NCBI RefSeq assembly: GCF_037893185.1
Contig: NZ_CP140772.1
Span: 7,990,001-8,054,000 of the forward strand
Origin: Chitinophaga sp. 180180018-3
Lineage (GTDB): Bacteria > Bacteroidota > Bacteroidia > Chitinophagales > Chitinophagaceae
Direction: 5' to 3'
DNA: 64,000 nucleotides
The notes below the pieces were generated by a model. That model made no database searches and was not told the DNA's origin. It worked only from the letters and a program-made list of their open reading frames with translations. Within the stretch, counting starts at the first letter, position 1. The number at the start of each line of letters is the position of its first letter. Both the position numbers and the translations under genes were made by a program. Shown one piece after another: positions 46,364 to 55,564 of this stretch.

Positions 46364-47449
46364 ATGGACAGATATGACAGGCAGACCAGGCTGGAAGGGT
46401 TTGGAAAAGAAAAACAGGCATTGCTGCAACAGGCGAAAGTGCTGGTGATAGGCGCTGGCGGCCTCGGAGTGCCGGTGTTGCAATACCTGACAGGTATGGG
46501 CGTAGGTTGTATCGGCATTGTAGAGCATGATACAGTGGATGTTACCAATCTGCAGCGACAGGTATTGTATACCACTGCCGACCAGGGCAAACCGAAGATA
46601 CAACAGGCGGTACTGCGGCTGCAACAACTGAACCCTGCAGTGAAACACGTGATTCATGATACCTGGCTGACGGTAGATAACGCTTTGGAGCTTTTCCGGG
46701 AGTACGATGTGATTGTAGATGGATCAGATAATTTTGGAACACGTTACCTGGTGAATGATGCCTGTGTAATTACCGGCAAACCATTGGTTTACGGGGCTAT
46801 TTATAAATACGAAGGACAGCTGAGTGTATTTAACTACCAGGGCGGCGCCACTTACCGCTGCATCTTTCCGGAAGCGCCGGAAAGCGGAGAAATGCTGAAC
46901 TGTAACGACATTGGTGTATTGGGTGTACTACCGGGCATTATCGGGTGCTATATGGCCAACGAAACGGTGAAAGTGATCACTGGTATCGGCACACCTTTGC
47001 GCAATCAGCTGCTGACCATCAATACGCTTCATAATACCCATTTGTTATTTAACATCACCCCGGTGGAAGCCAACCGGCAGATAAAAACGCTGCAGGCCGA
47101 CTATCAGCAAAGCGTTTGTGAGGTGGCGGGTGTGCAATCATTGTCGGTGCAGCAACTGCACGACTGGATCAATAAGCAAACCCGTTTTATGTTGTTGGAT
47201 GTGAGGGAAGAAGATGAATGGGAAATATGTCATATCCCGGAATCTGTGCATATCTCTATGGGCCTCGTTTTGCAACGGCTGGATGCTATACCTGCCGATA
47301 TGCCGGTTGCGGTGTTATGCCATCACGGCATGAGAAGCCGGGCCGTGGCGCAACGTTTGAATGAGCTGGGCTTCAGTCGCATGTATAATGTGGAAGGCGG
47401 CATTCATGCATGGGCCAGTGTGATTGATCATCAAATGCAAACCTACTAA
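46364..47449 (+). CDS. MoeB/ThiF-type adenylyltransferase with C-terminal rhodanese domain
   Basis: A 361-residue E1-like enzyme, expected to adenylate the MoaD C-terminus during molybdopterin synthesis. The nucleotide loop GAGGLG is at 30-35, with VDGSDNFGTRYLVND after it. A rhodanese domain (about 260-355) has its sulfur-carrying Cys319 in LCHHGMRSRA. The usual zinc-site CxxC of MoeB is reduced to ATYRCIF, with only one cysteine, so the zinc site may be missing. The TSUP permease gene follows after 2 bases. The partner MoaD is encoded at 49616. Confidence 0.88.
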   Translation: MDRYDRQTRLEGFGKEKQALLQQAKVLVIGAGGLGVPVLQYLTGMGVGCIGIVEHDTVDVTNLQRQVLYTTADQGKPKIQQAVLRLQQLNPAVKHVIHDTWLTVDNALELFREYDVIVDGSDNFGTRYLVNDACVITGKPLVYGAIYKYEGQLSVFNYQGGATYRCIFPEAPESGEMLNCNDIGVLGVLPGIIGCYMANETVKVITGIGTPLRNQLLTINTLHNTHLLFNITPVEANRQIKTLQADYQQSVCEVAGVQSLSVQQLHDWINKQTRFMLLDVREEDEWEICHIPESVHISMGLVLQRLDAIPADMPVAVLCHHGMRSRAVAQRLNELGFSRMYNVEGGIHAWASVIDHQMQTY

Positions 47450-47451
47450 CC

Positions 47452-48195
47452 GTGATAACAGAGCTTTGTATCTTTTTCTTTATCATCGCCCTGGTATATT
47501 CAGCCGCCGGTTTCGGTGGCGGTTCCAGCTACCTGGCGCTGATGGCCTTATGGGGCGTGGATTTCCAGCTGATGAAATCCACTGCGCTATTATGTAATGT
47601 GGCAGTAGTGATCGGCGGTGTTTATCATTTTTATAAAGAGGGGCATCTGCCGATGAAGAAGGCATGGCAGCTTTCATTGATCAGTGTGCCGCTTAGTTTT
47701 GTGGGCAGTTACCTGCCACTGAAACAGGCTACGTTTTTCCTGTTGCTGGGAATTGCACTGACACTGGCTGCATTGCTGATGTGCTACCGGTTGTTTTTTG
47801 AAAAAGATGAACCTGTTATCCCGGAAAACCGCGGCAATGCTACCGCGTACGGCGCCATAGGCGGCGCTATCGGCCTGTTATCGGGGATGACAGGGATAGG
47901 TGGAGGAATTTATCTTTCCCCCGTACTGAGGTTGGGAAAATACGATACCGCCAAAAATATAGCAGGCCTCAGCAGCTTTTTTATACTGGTGAATTCCATC
48001 GCCGGTTTGTGCGGACAAGCCGCCAAACATGCTATTGTATTTGATATGAAATTTGCCGGCCCATTGTTGCTGGCTGTAATTGCCGGCGGGCAGATAGGCG
48101 CCCGGGTGAGCGCCAAAGTAATGAAACCCCGATGGGTAGCGGGTGCTACGGCATTGCTGATATTGTATGCGGGCGTGAAGATGTTAATAAAATAA
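47452..48195 (+). CDS. TauE/SafE (TSUP) family permease
   Basis: A 247-residue inner-membrane protein with about seven or eight helices and the two TSUP repeats: YSAAGFGGGSSYLALMAL near the N-terminus and LLSGMTGIGGGIYLSPVL in the middle. TSUP proteins export or import sulfite, thiosulfate, sulfoacetate or similar anions. It begins with GTG 2 bases after the MoeB-rhodanese stop, so it is in the same transcript. A sulfur-compound role alongside the rhodanese domain is plausible (inference). Its stop is 3 bases from the end of convergent moaA. Confidence 0.85.
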   Translation: MITELCIFFFIIALVYSAAGFGGGSSYLALMALWGVDFQLMKSTALLCNVAVVIGGVYHFYKEGHLPMKKAWQLSLISVPLSFVGSYLPLKQATFFLLLGIALTLAALLMCYRLFFEKDEPVIPENRGNATAYGAIGGAIGLLSGMTGIGGGIYLSPVLRLGKYDTAKNIAGLSSFFILVNSIAGLCGQAAKHAIVFDMKFAGPLLLAVIAGGQIGARVSAKVMKPRWVAGATALLILYAGVKMLIK

Positions 48196-48198
48196 ACC

Positions 48199-49167
48199 TC
48201 AGCCGCCTATGACAGACATGCTCTCCATCAGCCTGCCGGTATGATGATCCTCTGCTTCAAATCCATTTGCAAACCGTGCATGAATAGCCGATTGTATAGC
48301 TGGTAATACCGGCTGGCCGCTTCTTAGCAGGTCTCTGACATTGAGTACATCATTTCCATAAAGACAGGTTTTCACACTACCGGTAGCGGATATACGAAGC
48401 CGGTTACAGGTGCCGCAAAAGGTGCGGCTGTAAGCCGGTATTACGCCGATGTTTCCTGCGTGCCCGGGAATGCTGTAATTCAGCGAGGTAGATGCCGGAA
48501 CGTCCGTGGTTTTTAAAAGCGTGTAGGCGTTGCTGATAGTATCCAGGATTTTTTGATAATTCCAGTTGATGCCAGAAAACGTATGTCCCTGACCGTTAAA
48601 TGGCATTTCTTCGATGAACCGCACTGATAACGGTGAATGCCGCGTCAGTTCTGTGAAAGCCGTTAGTTCATCTGTATTCACATTTTCCATGACCACCACA
48701 TTCAGCTTTACTTTCAGCTGCTGTTGCAGCAATGCCTGCAGCGTTTGCATTACTTCCGGGAAATTATCGCGGCGGGTGATTTGCAGAAAACGATCGCGTT
48801 GAAGTGTATCGAGGCTGAGATTGATATGCTGTATGCCCAGTTGGGCCAGCTCCGGGATAAAGGGAGCCGTCAGCACGCCATTAGTGGTGATAGCGATATC
48901 GGTAATACCCGGGATTTCCTTTATAGCGGCCAGCAGCGCCATCAGGCCGGGGCGCAGGAATGGCTCGCCTCCGGTGATCCTCACTTTGGATACGCCTGCG
49001 GCAGCCAATATCTGCAGTAACTGAAGTATTTCCTCATCGGTAAGCAGCTCCCTGCGATGCACGAAATGCATGTTTTCGGGCATACAGTAAGTACAGCGCA
49101 GATTGCACCGGTCTGTTACTGATATTCTTACGTAGTCAATGGTTCGGTGATGAGCATCTGTCAACAT
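48199..49167 (-). CDS. moaA: GTP 3',8-cyclase
   Basis: A 322-residue radical SAM enzyme starting molybdopterin synthesis from GTP. The SAM cluster cysteines are Cys21, Cys25 and Cys28 (CNLRCTYC). The second cluster uses Cys251, Cys254 and Cys268 (FCGTCNRLR, VKTCLYG). The essential C-terminal Gly-Gly is present (MSVIGG). It follows a small unknown gene by 6 bases on the same strand, so it is the second gene of a two-gene operon. Confidence 0.96.
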   Translation of the reverse strand: MLTDAHHRTIDYVRISVTDRCNLRCTYCMPENMHFVHRRELLTDEEILQLLQILAAAGVSKVRITGGEPFLRPGLMALLAAIKEIPGITDIAITTNGVLTAPFIPELAQLGIQHINLSLDTLQRDRFLQITRRDNFPEVMQTLQALLQQQLKVKLNVVVMENVNTDELTAFTELTRHSPLSVRFIEEMPFNGQGHTFSGINWNYQKILDTISNAYTLLKTTDVPASTSLNYSIPGHAGNIGVIPAYSRTFCGTCNRLRISATGSVKTCLYGNDVLNVRDLLRSGQPVLPAIQSAIHARFANGFEAEDHHTGRLMESMSVIGG

Positions 49168-49173
49168 CTTCTC

Positions 49174-49545
49174 TCAGCATTTGGTGCCGGCCATCGGGTT
49201 ATCGAAAGCTTGGCTGTCGTCTTCATCTCTGTTTGTAAGACACTTAAAATCTTTTTCCACCAGTATGGCAAGGGTGGAGCCATCGTCATTGGGCAGGCTA
49301 AGCTCGAAACCCACCTGGTCGGGTGCGTACCAGCTTTCGAGGCGGGAAAATGGCAGCAGGAGATGAACGCCGTCGTGTTCCATTTTAATGACAGGATCAG
49401 TAATATCTTTTCCCCGTACGCAGAAGTGAAGCGTACCGGCGCCTATATGCGTGATAGACTCTACTTTTCCGGTGCTTTCCAACAGTTCCATATCCGTTTT
49501 ATCGAGCCGGTATCGTATGCTGTTACCCCTGATCCGTATTTTCAT
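49174..49545 (-). CDS. Small protein of unknown function paired with moaA
   Basis: A 123-residue protein without signal peptide or membrane segment, predicted mostly beta. It begins MKIRIRGNSIRYRLDKTD and ends with an acidic tail containing NPMAGTKC. I recall similar proteins labelled DUF7009, but no function is known to me. The ATG at 49545 is chosen over an upstream TTG. It is the first gene of an operon with moaA, 6 bases apart, and divergent from moaDE across 70 bases, so a role in molybdenum-cofactor work is likely by context only. Confidence 0.7.
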   Translation of the reverse strand: MKIRIRGNSIRYRLDKTDMELLESTGKVESITHIGAGTLHFCVRGKDITDPVIKMEHDGVHLLLPFSRLESWYAPDQVGFELSLPNDDGSTLAILVEKDFKCLTNRDEDDSQAFDNPMAGTKC

Positions 49546-49615
49546 ATACAATGATTTGCCGGTATTAAAATTACTACTTTATCGGGGCTATATTGTAGTT
49601 TTAAGTAACAATTTA

Positions 49616-49855
49616 ATGAGTATGGGCATATTATTGTTTGGTGCGGCAAAGGATATAGCGGGGGCGCCTGTGGTAGAAAAACCTGAGCATATTTCCGACG
49701 TAGCGGCACTGAAAGTGTGGCTGTATGAAACCTACCCGGCCCTGCATCAGCTGAAATCATTGATGATAGCGGTGAACCGGAGTTATGCAGCCGATTCGCA
49801 ACCCGTAAACAGTACTGATGAAATAGCCGTTATTCCGCCGGTAAGCGGAGGATGA
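49616..49855 (+). CDS. moaD: Molybdopterin synthase sulfur carrier subunit
   Basis: A 79-residue ubiquitin-like protein ending VIPPVSGG, where the terminal Gly-Gly is adenylated and then thiocarboxylated. MGILLFGAAKDIAG is the usual MoaD first strand. ATG at 49616 or 49622 are both possible. Its stop overlaps the moaE start (ATGA), so the two subunits are translationally coupled. Confidence 0.93.
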   Translation: MSMGILLFGAAKDIAGAPVVEKPEHISDVAALKVWLYETYPALHQLKSLMIAVNRSYAADSQPVNSTDEIAVIPPVSGG

Positions 49856-50280
49856 ATTTACAGATGGAAGTTTTAATAGATATCAGACCAGTGGTGACGG
49901 TACAGGAAGCGCTGGATTTTATACAATCGCCTCAAAGCGGCGGCCAGGTGCTGTTTTCGGGCAATGTACGCAATCATACCCGGCAGCGGGAAGTACTGAA
50001 ATTAGTGTATGAATGTTACGAACCGATGGCCATTATGGAGATGCAGAAAATAGCCACGGCTGTAGCGGCCAGATGGGAGGTGCACAGGCTGGCTGTTATA
50101 CACGCCATGGGCGAGAAATATCCCGGTGATATAGCGGTAGTGATTGCTGTAGCGGCAGCGCATCGAGGGGTAGCTTTTGATGCCTGCGAGTATGTGATTG
50201 ATACCCTGAAAGAAACGGTGCCTATCTGGAAGAAAGAATATTTTGCAGATGGGGAGGTATTGTATGGAGACAGGCCCTGA
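49852..50280 (+). CDS. moaE: Molybdopterin synthase catalytic subunit
   Basis: A 142-residue MoaE, which inserts dithiolene sulfur from MoaD into precursor Z. Recognisable parts are GGQVLFSGNVRNHT, LVYECYEPMAIMEM, HRLAVIHAMGEKYPGD, VAVAAAHRGVAFDACEYVID, and the catalytic lysines in LKETVPIWKKEYFADG. It is coupled to moaD by an ATGA overlap and converges with mobA, with 11 bases between stops. Confidence 0.95.
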   Translation: MNLQMEVLIDIRPVVTVQEALDFIQSPQSGGQVLFSGNVRNHTRQREVLKLVYECYEPMAIMEMQKIATAVAARWEVHRLAVIHAMGEKYPGDIAVVIAVAAAHRGVAFDACEYVIDTLKETVPIWKKEYFADGEVLYGDRP

Positions 50281-50291
50281 AAGGCTTTTCT

Positions 50292-50900
50292 TTACTTTGT
50301 TCCCAGCCGCAGCTCGCGCTGGGCGGTTAGTTTTTCTTCCGGCGTATTGGCATTGAATTGTTCAGCAGCGAAGGGATTATGTAACGTTTTAATGCTGGCA
50401 TTCAGCATGGTTTTACGTGGACAGTTGGTGCCGGCCAGCACGTTACTTTCCAGGGCGCCGAGCCCGGATGGTTCCCAGATGGCGATAAGCGGTTCCGGCA
50501 GTTGATTGACGGGGCTGATGAAAGTGGTGGCGTTTTTCCCTGCATCCCTTGAGTTAATCAGCAGTTCCAGGCTTTGCCGGCTTAGCAATGGCAGATCGCA
50601 GGCCAATATCAGCCAGGCAGTTTCGGGCTGTAGCGCGTGAGCGCTGAGTAATCCTGCCGAAGGGCCTCCCTGCGTTACAGTATCCGGGATCAGCAGCGAA
50701 TAGCCTGAAAAATCGGCCAGCTGCTCCCGCCGGCAGGAAATATATACCTCCGGAAGAAATTCCTGCAGCAGTGATACCAGGTACTGCCACTGGGGCATGC
50801 CGTGATATACGATGTTACTCTTGTTTTCCTGCATCCGGGTGCTCCATCCACCACAAAGGACAAGGCCTTTGAGCGGAGCCTGCTTATCTTGCATAGTCAT
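50292..50900 (-). CDS. mobA: Molybdenum cofactor guanylyltransferase-like protein
   Basis: A 202-residue nucleotidyltransferase. GLVLCGGWSTRMQENKS is a variant of the LAGGxSxRMGxDK loop, with the last lysine kept. PDTVTQGGPSAGLLSA and ILACDLPLLS (metal-binding Asp) follow as in MobA. It would add GMP to make the guanine-dinucleotide cofactor. The ATG at 50900 lies inside the end of moaC, an overlap of 17 bases, so the two are co-expressed. Confidence 0.9.
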   Translation of the reverse strand: MTMQDKQAPLKGLVLCGGWSTRMQENKSNIVYHGMPQWQYLVSLLQEFLPEVYISCRREQLADFSGYSLLIPDTVTQGGPSAGLLSAHALQPETAWLILACDLPLLSRQSLELLINSRDAGKNATTFISPVNQLPEPLIAIWEPSGLGALESNVLAGTNCPRKTMLNASIKTLHNPFAAEQFNANTPEEKLTAQRELRLGTK

Positions 50901-51369
50901 GTTTACCACCTGTTTTGCTGATCAGTTTTGTTTCCCTGATGATCATATCCTGTGTAAGTGCTTTGCACATATCATAAATAGTTAATGCAGCTACACTGGC
51001 GCCAGTGAGCGCTTCCATTTCCACGCCGGTTTTCCCGTTTGTTTTAACAGTACAGCGGATAACTGCCTCCTCACCTTCCAGCCCTATTTCCACATTACAG
51101 CCATCCAGTAACAGGGTGTGGCAAAGTGGTATCAGTTCCGGTGTTTTCTTTGCTGCCATGATACCAGCGATGATAGCCGTCTGGAATACGCCTCCCTTGC
51201 GGGTTTGGATGTCGTGTCCCTGAAACTGCTCCCGCACCGCCTGCGGCAGGAAAATACGGCTTTCGGCAACGGCTACACGGTAAGTATCCTGTTTGCCGCT
51301 AATATCGACCATAGCAGGTTGTCCGCTGCTGCTCAGATGTGAGAAAGCATTACTTGATTCATTGGACAT
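50884..51369 (-). CDS. moaC: Cyclic pyranopterin monophosphate synthase
   Basis: A 161-residue MoaC, the second step of molybdopterin synthesis. PAMVDISGKQDTYRVA is the standard start. TPELIPLCHTL, GVEMEALTGASVAAL and IYDMCKALTQDM are the family core with the substrate-binding residues. It is the first gene of an operon with mobA and diverges from moeA across only 47 bases, which must hold both promoters. Confidence 0.96.
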   Translation of the reverse strand: MSNESSNAFSHLSSSGQPAMVDISGKQDTYRVAVAESRIFLPQAVREQFQGHDIQTRKGGVFQTAIIAGIMAAKKTPELIPLCHTLLLDGCNVEIGLEGEEAVIRCTVKTNGKTGVEMEALTGASVAALTIYDMCKALTQDMIIRETKLISKTGGKHDYAR

Positions 51370-51416
51370 AAAAGCATAAATTTAGAGGAGTTCACCAGAT
51401 ACAAATGTAATTCAAA

Positions 51417-52625
51417 ATGATGTTGACAGTAGCTGCTGCTTTTAAGGCTGTAATGGAAACCGTACGCGACCTGGGTACGGAAATGGTGCCTTTTAGCGCT
51501 GCTACCGGCCGTATTTTGAGGGAACCGGTGCTGGCCGACCGGCCTTTCCCGCCGTTCGACAGGGTCATGATGGATGGCATCGCTATCAACTACGACAGCT
51601 ATGCCAGGGGGCAGCATATTTTTGGCGTAGAAGATTTACAGGCTGCCGGTACGCCGCAGTTGCAGCTATCCAATACTGCGAACTGTATCGAGGTGATGAC
51701 CGGAGCCATACTCCCGGATATGACAGACACGGTAGTACCCTACGAACACCTTACGCCCTCTGAGCATGAGGGATTCCGACGGTTTACCATTCACACAGTG
51801 ACAAAAAAAGGGCAATTTATTCATCGTATAGGATCGGATGTGGAAACAGGGGCTGAGTTGATTTCTCCCGGTACACTTATCGGTCCTGCTGAAGCAGGTG
51901 TATTGGCTACTGTAGGAAAAACCAGTGTGCATGTAAGCCGGTTACCGCGTGTGCTGGTGATCGCCACCGGTGATGAGCTGGTACCCGTTGATGCTACTCC
52001 GGAGGCGCACCAGGTGCGTATGTCTAATATTTACAGCCTGATGGCTTCGCTGAAACAACTGAATGTGGATGCGCGTGCCATACATGTTACGGATAATGAA
52101 GAAGAAATGATAGCGCAGTTGCGCCCATTGATAAATGAAACAGATGTGTGGATCAGCTCCGGTGCAGTAAGTGCCGGCAAATTCGACTACCTGCCTGCAG
52201 TATTGCAGCAGCTTGGTATGCAGCAGGTATTTCATAAAGTGCAGCAGCGGCCGGGAAAACCTTTCCTGTTCGGATCTTTCGAAAAAGGCCCTGTGGTATT
52301 TGCATTACCTGGTAACCCGGTATCAGGATTTATGTGTTTCTATCGCTATGTGCATCCCTGGATACAAGCCGCTATGCAGGCAGTAGTTACTGCGCCTTTC
52401 TATGCGCAACTGTCTGAAAAAGTGATTTTTGATGCAGCGCTTGAATATTATCTTCCGGTAAAATTACAATCACAACCCGATGGCATGATGATGGCGGTAC
52501 CCCAGCCATATCAGGGGTCGGGAGATCTTGCCAGCCTGCTTCGTGCAGATGCTTTTCTGGCATTGCCTTTAGATAGAACTGTTTTTGAAAAAGGAAGTTG
52601 TTATCAAGTCTGGAAATTTCGTTAA
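51417..52625 (+). CDS. moeA: Molybdopterin molybdenumtransferase
   Basis: A 402-residue MoeA inserting molybdenum into adenylated molybdopterin. It has RPFPPFDRVMMDGIAI near the start, CIEVMTGAILP, PRVLVIATGDEL, ISSGAVSAGKFD (where GGVSxG is usual) and VFALPGNPVSGFMCF. The change of GG to GA in the nucleotide-binding loop is minor. It ends the molybdenum locus. No molybdate transporter or molybdoenzyme is present nearby. Confidence 0.93.
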   Translation: MMLTVAAAFKAVMETVRDLGTEMVPFSAATGRILREPVLADRPFPPFDRVMMDGIAINYDSYARGQHIFGVEDLQAAGTPQLQLSNTANCIEVMTGAILPDMTDTVVPYEHLTPSEHEGFRRFTIHTVTKKGQFIHRIGSDVETGAELISPGTLIGPAEAGVLATVGKTSVHVSRLPRVLVIATGDELVPVDATPEAHQVRMSNIYSLMASLKQLNVDARAIHVTDNEEEMIAQLRPLINETDVWISSGAVSAGKFDYLPAVLQQLGMQQVFHKVQQRPGKPFLFGSFEKGPVVFALPGNPVSGFMCFYRYVHPWIQAAMQAVVTAPFYAQLSEKVIFDAALEYYLPVKLQSQPDGMMMAVPQPYQGSGDLASLLRADAFLALPLDRTVFEKGSCYQVWKFR

Positions 52626-52742
52626 AAAAAATTAACAATCGTCCTTATAGCCCGGCCTTATTGAATTTGCAGCGATACCTGTATGATCGGACCTGATTAA
52701 ACTCCTTGTTTATTTGTGAGTCTTATTTAAAATCATTTACAT

Positions 52743-54191
52743 ATGGCCGAAGTTGCCCAAAAAACAGCATTGCAACATCTTGCCTGGCGCGCTGGCTTTG
52801 GAGAAACCCGCCCGGTTATTGCCGAGTGGGAGGACAAAAGGCGAAAAGAGATTGTGAATAAAGTGCTTATTGGCCGGGTGAAATCGTCGGCTACCTCAGT
52901 AGACGTTATGTCGGCCAGCGATTTGCCGGATCCCAAGAAGCAAAAGACGATGACACCGGATGAGCGGAAGGCTTTTCAGAAGATGAATGATCAGGGAATA
53001 AAAGACCTGAATGTGGCCTGGGTGACCGCTATGGTAAAGAGTGAACATCCGCTGCGGGAGAAAATGAGCCTTTTCTGGCATGGGCATTTTGCCTGCCGCA
53101 CACAGAATATCCTTTTCAATCAGCAACTACTGTCTGTTATCCGCGATAATGCATTGGGCGATTTCGGTGAATTACTCAGTGGGGTGTCTAAAAGCCCGGC
53201 TATGCTGCAATTCCTGAATAATCAGCAGAACCGCAAACAACATCCAAACGAAAATTTTGCCCGGGAAGTGATGGAACTCTTCACCATGGGGAGAGGTAAT
53301 TATACTGAAACGGATGTGAAAGAAGCTGCCAGAGCCTTTACAGGATGGGAATTTGATGAGAATGGTGAATTTGTTTTTCGCGATAAACAACATGATGACG
53401 GGATTAAATTTTTCCTCGGTAAGCAGGGAAACTTTAATGGCGATGATATCCTGAAAATACTATTGGAGCAACGACAGACAGCCCGTTTCATCACTGCAAA
53501 GATCTACCGGTATTTCGTCAGCGAAACGCCGGATGAAGCCCGTATCAATGATCTGTCAGATAAGTTTTATCATTCTGGCTACAACATCAAATCCCTGATG
53601 CGGGAGATATTCATGGCCGACTGGTTCTACGACAGCAGTGTGGTTGGTAATCGTATTAAGTCGCCCGTGGAATTGCTGGTAGGGTTGCGCAGATCCATTC
53701 CGATGACATTTGAAAAGGAAGAAGTGATGCTGCTGTTCCAGCGTGTACTCGGACAGCTGCTCTTTTATCCTCCCAATGTGGCTGGCTGGCCCGGCGGCCG
53801 CAGCTGGATCGATAGCTCCAGCCTGATGTTCCGGCTTCGTGTACCTCAGGTGATCCTCTACTCACAGGTGTTGAATATAATGCCTAAAGATCTGATGCCG
53901 GAAATGGGAGAAGGGGCAGCTTATAAGATGACATTGCAGATCAACGATTTCCTGAAGAACCAGTACGCCAAGAAGGTGAATGCGTGGATCGACTGGGGAC
54001 CTTATGTGCAGAGTTTTGAAGATGTGCCCCGCGAAAAGCTGGCCAATGAAATTGCTGGTCATCTGCTGGTGAGGCCTGGAAGTATCAATCGCCCGTTGCT
54101 GGACAAGTACGCTGATATCAGTACCCGCGATAACTATATCAAAACGGTGACGATTGATGTGATGAGTACACCGGACTACCAGCTATGCTGA
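52743..54191 (+). CDS. DUF1800-family protein
   Basis: A 482-residue DUF1800 protein. LQHLAWRAGFGETRPVI is the usual N-terminal segment. MSLFWHGHFACR, NENFAREVMELFTMGRGNYTE and VAGWPGGRSWIDSS are the conserved blocks. No clear signal peptide is seen. DUF1800 proteins are almost always encoded with DUF1501 proteins, as here (57 bases apart), and their joint function is unknown; some members are linked to exported or cell-surface processes. Confidence 0.92.
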   Translation: MAEVAQKTALQHLAWRAGFGETRPVIAEWEDKRRKEIVNKVLIGRVKSSATSVDVMSASDLPDPKKQKTMTPDERKAFQKMNDQGIKDLNVAWVTAMVKSEHPLREKMSLFWHGHFACRTQNILFNQQLLSVIRDNALGDFGELLSGVSKSPAMLQFLNNQQNRKQHPNENFAREVMELFTMGRGNYTETDVKEAARAFTGWEFDENGEFVFRDKQHDDGIKFFLGKQGNFNGDDILKILLEQRQTARFITAKIYRYFVSETPDEARINDLSDKFYHSGYNIKSLMREIFMADWFYDSSVVGNRIKSPVELLVGLRRSIPMTFEKEEVMLLFQRVLGQLLFYPPNVAGWPGGRSWIDSSSLMFRLRVPQVILYSQVLNIMPKDLMPEMGEGAAYKMTLQINDFLKNQYAKKVNAWIDWGPYVQSFEDVPREKLANEIAGHLLVRPGSINRPLLDKYADISTRDNYIKTVTIDVMSTPDYQLC

Positions 54192-54248
54192 TACCGTTGA
54201 AAACTTTTTAAATAGGTAATAATTCTTGTATCTAAAAGTTAACAGGCT

Positions 54249-55451
54249 ATGTTGTTCACACGCCGACGTTTTTTACAGGCAGGTTCCCTGGTATCAGCTT
54301 CCATGCTGATGCCGAAATTCCTGAAAGCATTGGAGAAAGGGCAGATGGTGCCCCCGGGAAATAAAGTGCTGGTGATCATACAGCTTTCAGGCGGTAACGA
54401 TGGATTGAATACCATCATACCCTACCGGAATGACATTTACTACCGGGTAAGACCGGCTTTAGGTATAAAGCGGGAGGCAGCGTTGTCGCTGAATGACGAG
54501 CTGGGGATACATCCTGCTCTGAAGGGGCTGAAAGCACTCTACGACGATGGCGCCCTCGGTATTATCAACAACGTGGGCTATCCGAACCCTGATCGCTCGC
54601 ACTTCCGTTCCATGGATATATGGCATTCCGCCAGCCAGTCGAACGAATACTGGTCCGATGGCTGGATAGGCCGCTACCTGGATGCCCAGTGCAAAGGCTG
54701 CGACAGGCCCACTCAGGCATTGGAAATAGATGATACCCTGAGCCTTGCGCTGAAAGGCGACAACGATAAAGGACTGGCGCTCACCGATCCTGCCCGCCTG
54801 TTTGGCACCAGTAGCGACAGATTTTTCAAGGATCTTCAACAACAGTACAATACCGGCGGCGATCATCACAGCAACGCCGACTACCTGTACAAAACGATGG
54901 GAGAAACAATATCTTCCGCCGCTTATATCCAGCAGCAATTCAAAACATATAAATCAGCAGAACCATATCCTAACACAGAACTAGGCAGAAACCTGCGTAC
55001 CATCGCTAATCTGATCATGTCTGATATCAACACCAAAGTGTATTATGTATCCCATGGCAGCTTCGATACGCATGTGAACCAGCAGGATCAGCAGGCCCGT
55101 TTGTTCGGCCAGCTAAGCGACGCAGTAACTGTATTTACCGGCGATCTGAAAAAGAACCACCGTTTTGAAGACGTAGTGGTAATGACATTCTCGGAATTCG
55201 GAAGAAGGGTAGGACAGAACGCCAGCGGTGGAACAGACCATGGTACTGCCAACAATATGTTCCTGATTGGTGGAGGCCTGAAACAGCAAGGCCTTATCAA
55301 CGAGGGGCCTGACCTTGTTAATTTGAAAGATGGAGACCTGCAATACAAAGTAGACTTCAAAAGCGTGTATGCTACCCTGTTATCCGGCTGGCTTGGAGCC
55401 AATGATAAAGATATACTGAGGAGAGAGTATGCGAAGATGGGGTTTGTATAA
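54249..55451 (+). CDS. DUF1501-family exported protein with Tat signal
   Basis: A 400-residue DUF1501 protein of sulfatase/phosphatase-like fold. The twin-arginine motif TRRRFLQAGS starts a Tat signal, implying export of a folded protein. IIQLSGGNDGLNTIIPY, DRSHFRSMDIWHSAS and VMTFSEFGRRVGQNASGGTDHG are the family blocks, with possible metal ligands in the last. It follows the DUF1800 gene directly. The enzyme reaction is unknown. An IS4-family element has inserted 24 bases after the stop. Confidence 0.92.
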   Translation: MLFTRRRFLQAGSLVSASMLMPKFLKALEKGQMVPPGNKVLVIIQLSGGNDGLNTIIPYRNDIYYRVRPALGIKREAALSLNDELGIHPALKGLKALYDDGALGIINNVGYPNPDRSHFRSMDIWHSASQSNEYWSDGWIGRYLDAQCKGCDRPTQALEIDDTLSLALKGDNDKGLALTDPARLFGTSSDRFFKDLQQQYNTGGDHHSNADYLYKTMGETISSAAYIQQQFKTYKSAEPYPNTELGRNLRTIANLIMSDINTKVYYVSHGSFDTHVNQQDQQARLFGQLSDAVTVFTGDLKKNHRFEDVVVMTFSEFGRRVGQNASGGTDHGTANNMFLIGGGLKQQGLINEGPDLVNLKDGDLQYKVDFKSVYATLLSGWLGANDKDILRREYAKMGFV

Positions 55452-55483
55452 AAGAATTACGAATTATGAATTACTGGTGTCCG

Positions 55484-55520
55484 GTAAAACTTAGGCTTGA
55501 TCAAAAAGCCTAGGTTTTAC
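55484..55520 (-). terminator. Hairpin inside left end of the insertion sequence
   Basis: Fifteen-base arms with one mismatch (55484-55498 with 55506-55520), located 45 bases beyond the transposase stop. It probably ends the transposase mRNA. Confidence 0.6.
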
Positions 55521-55564
55521 GGGCATAAAAGGTTCAAAAAAGGGATATTTAAAGTTCCAGGCCC

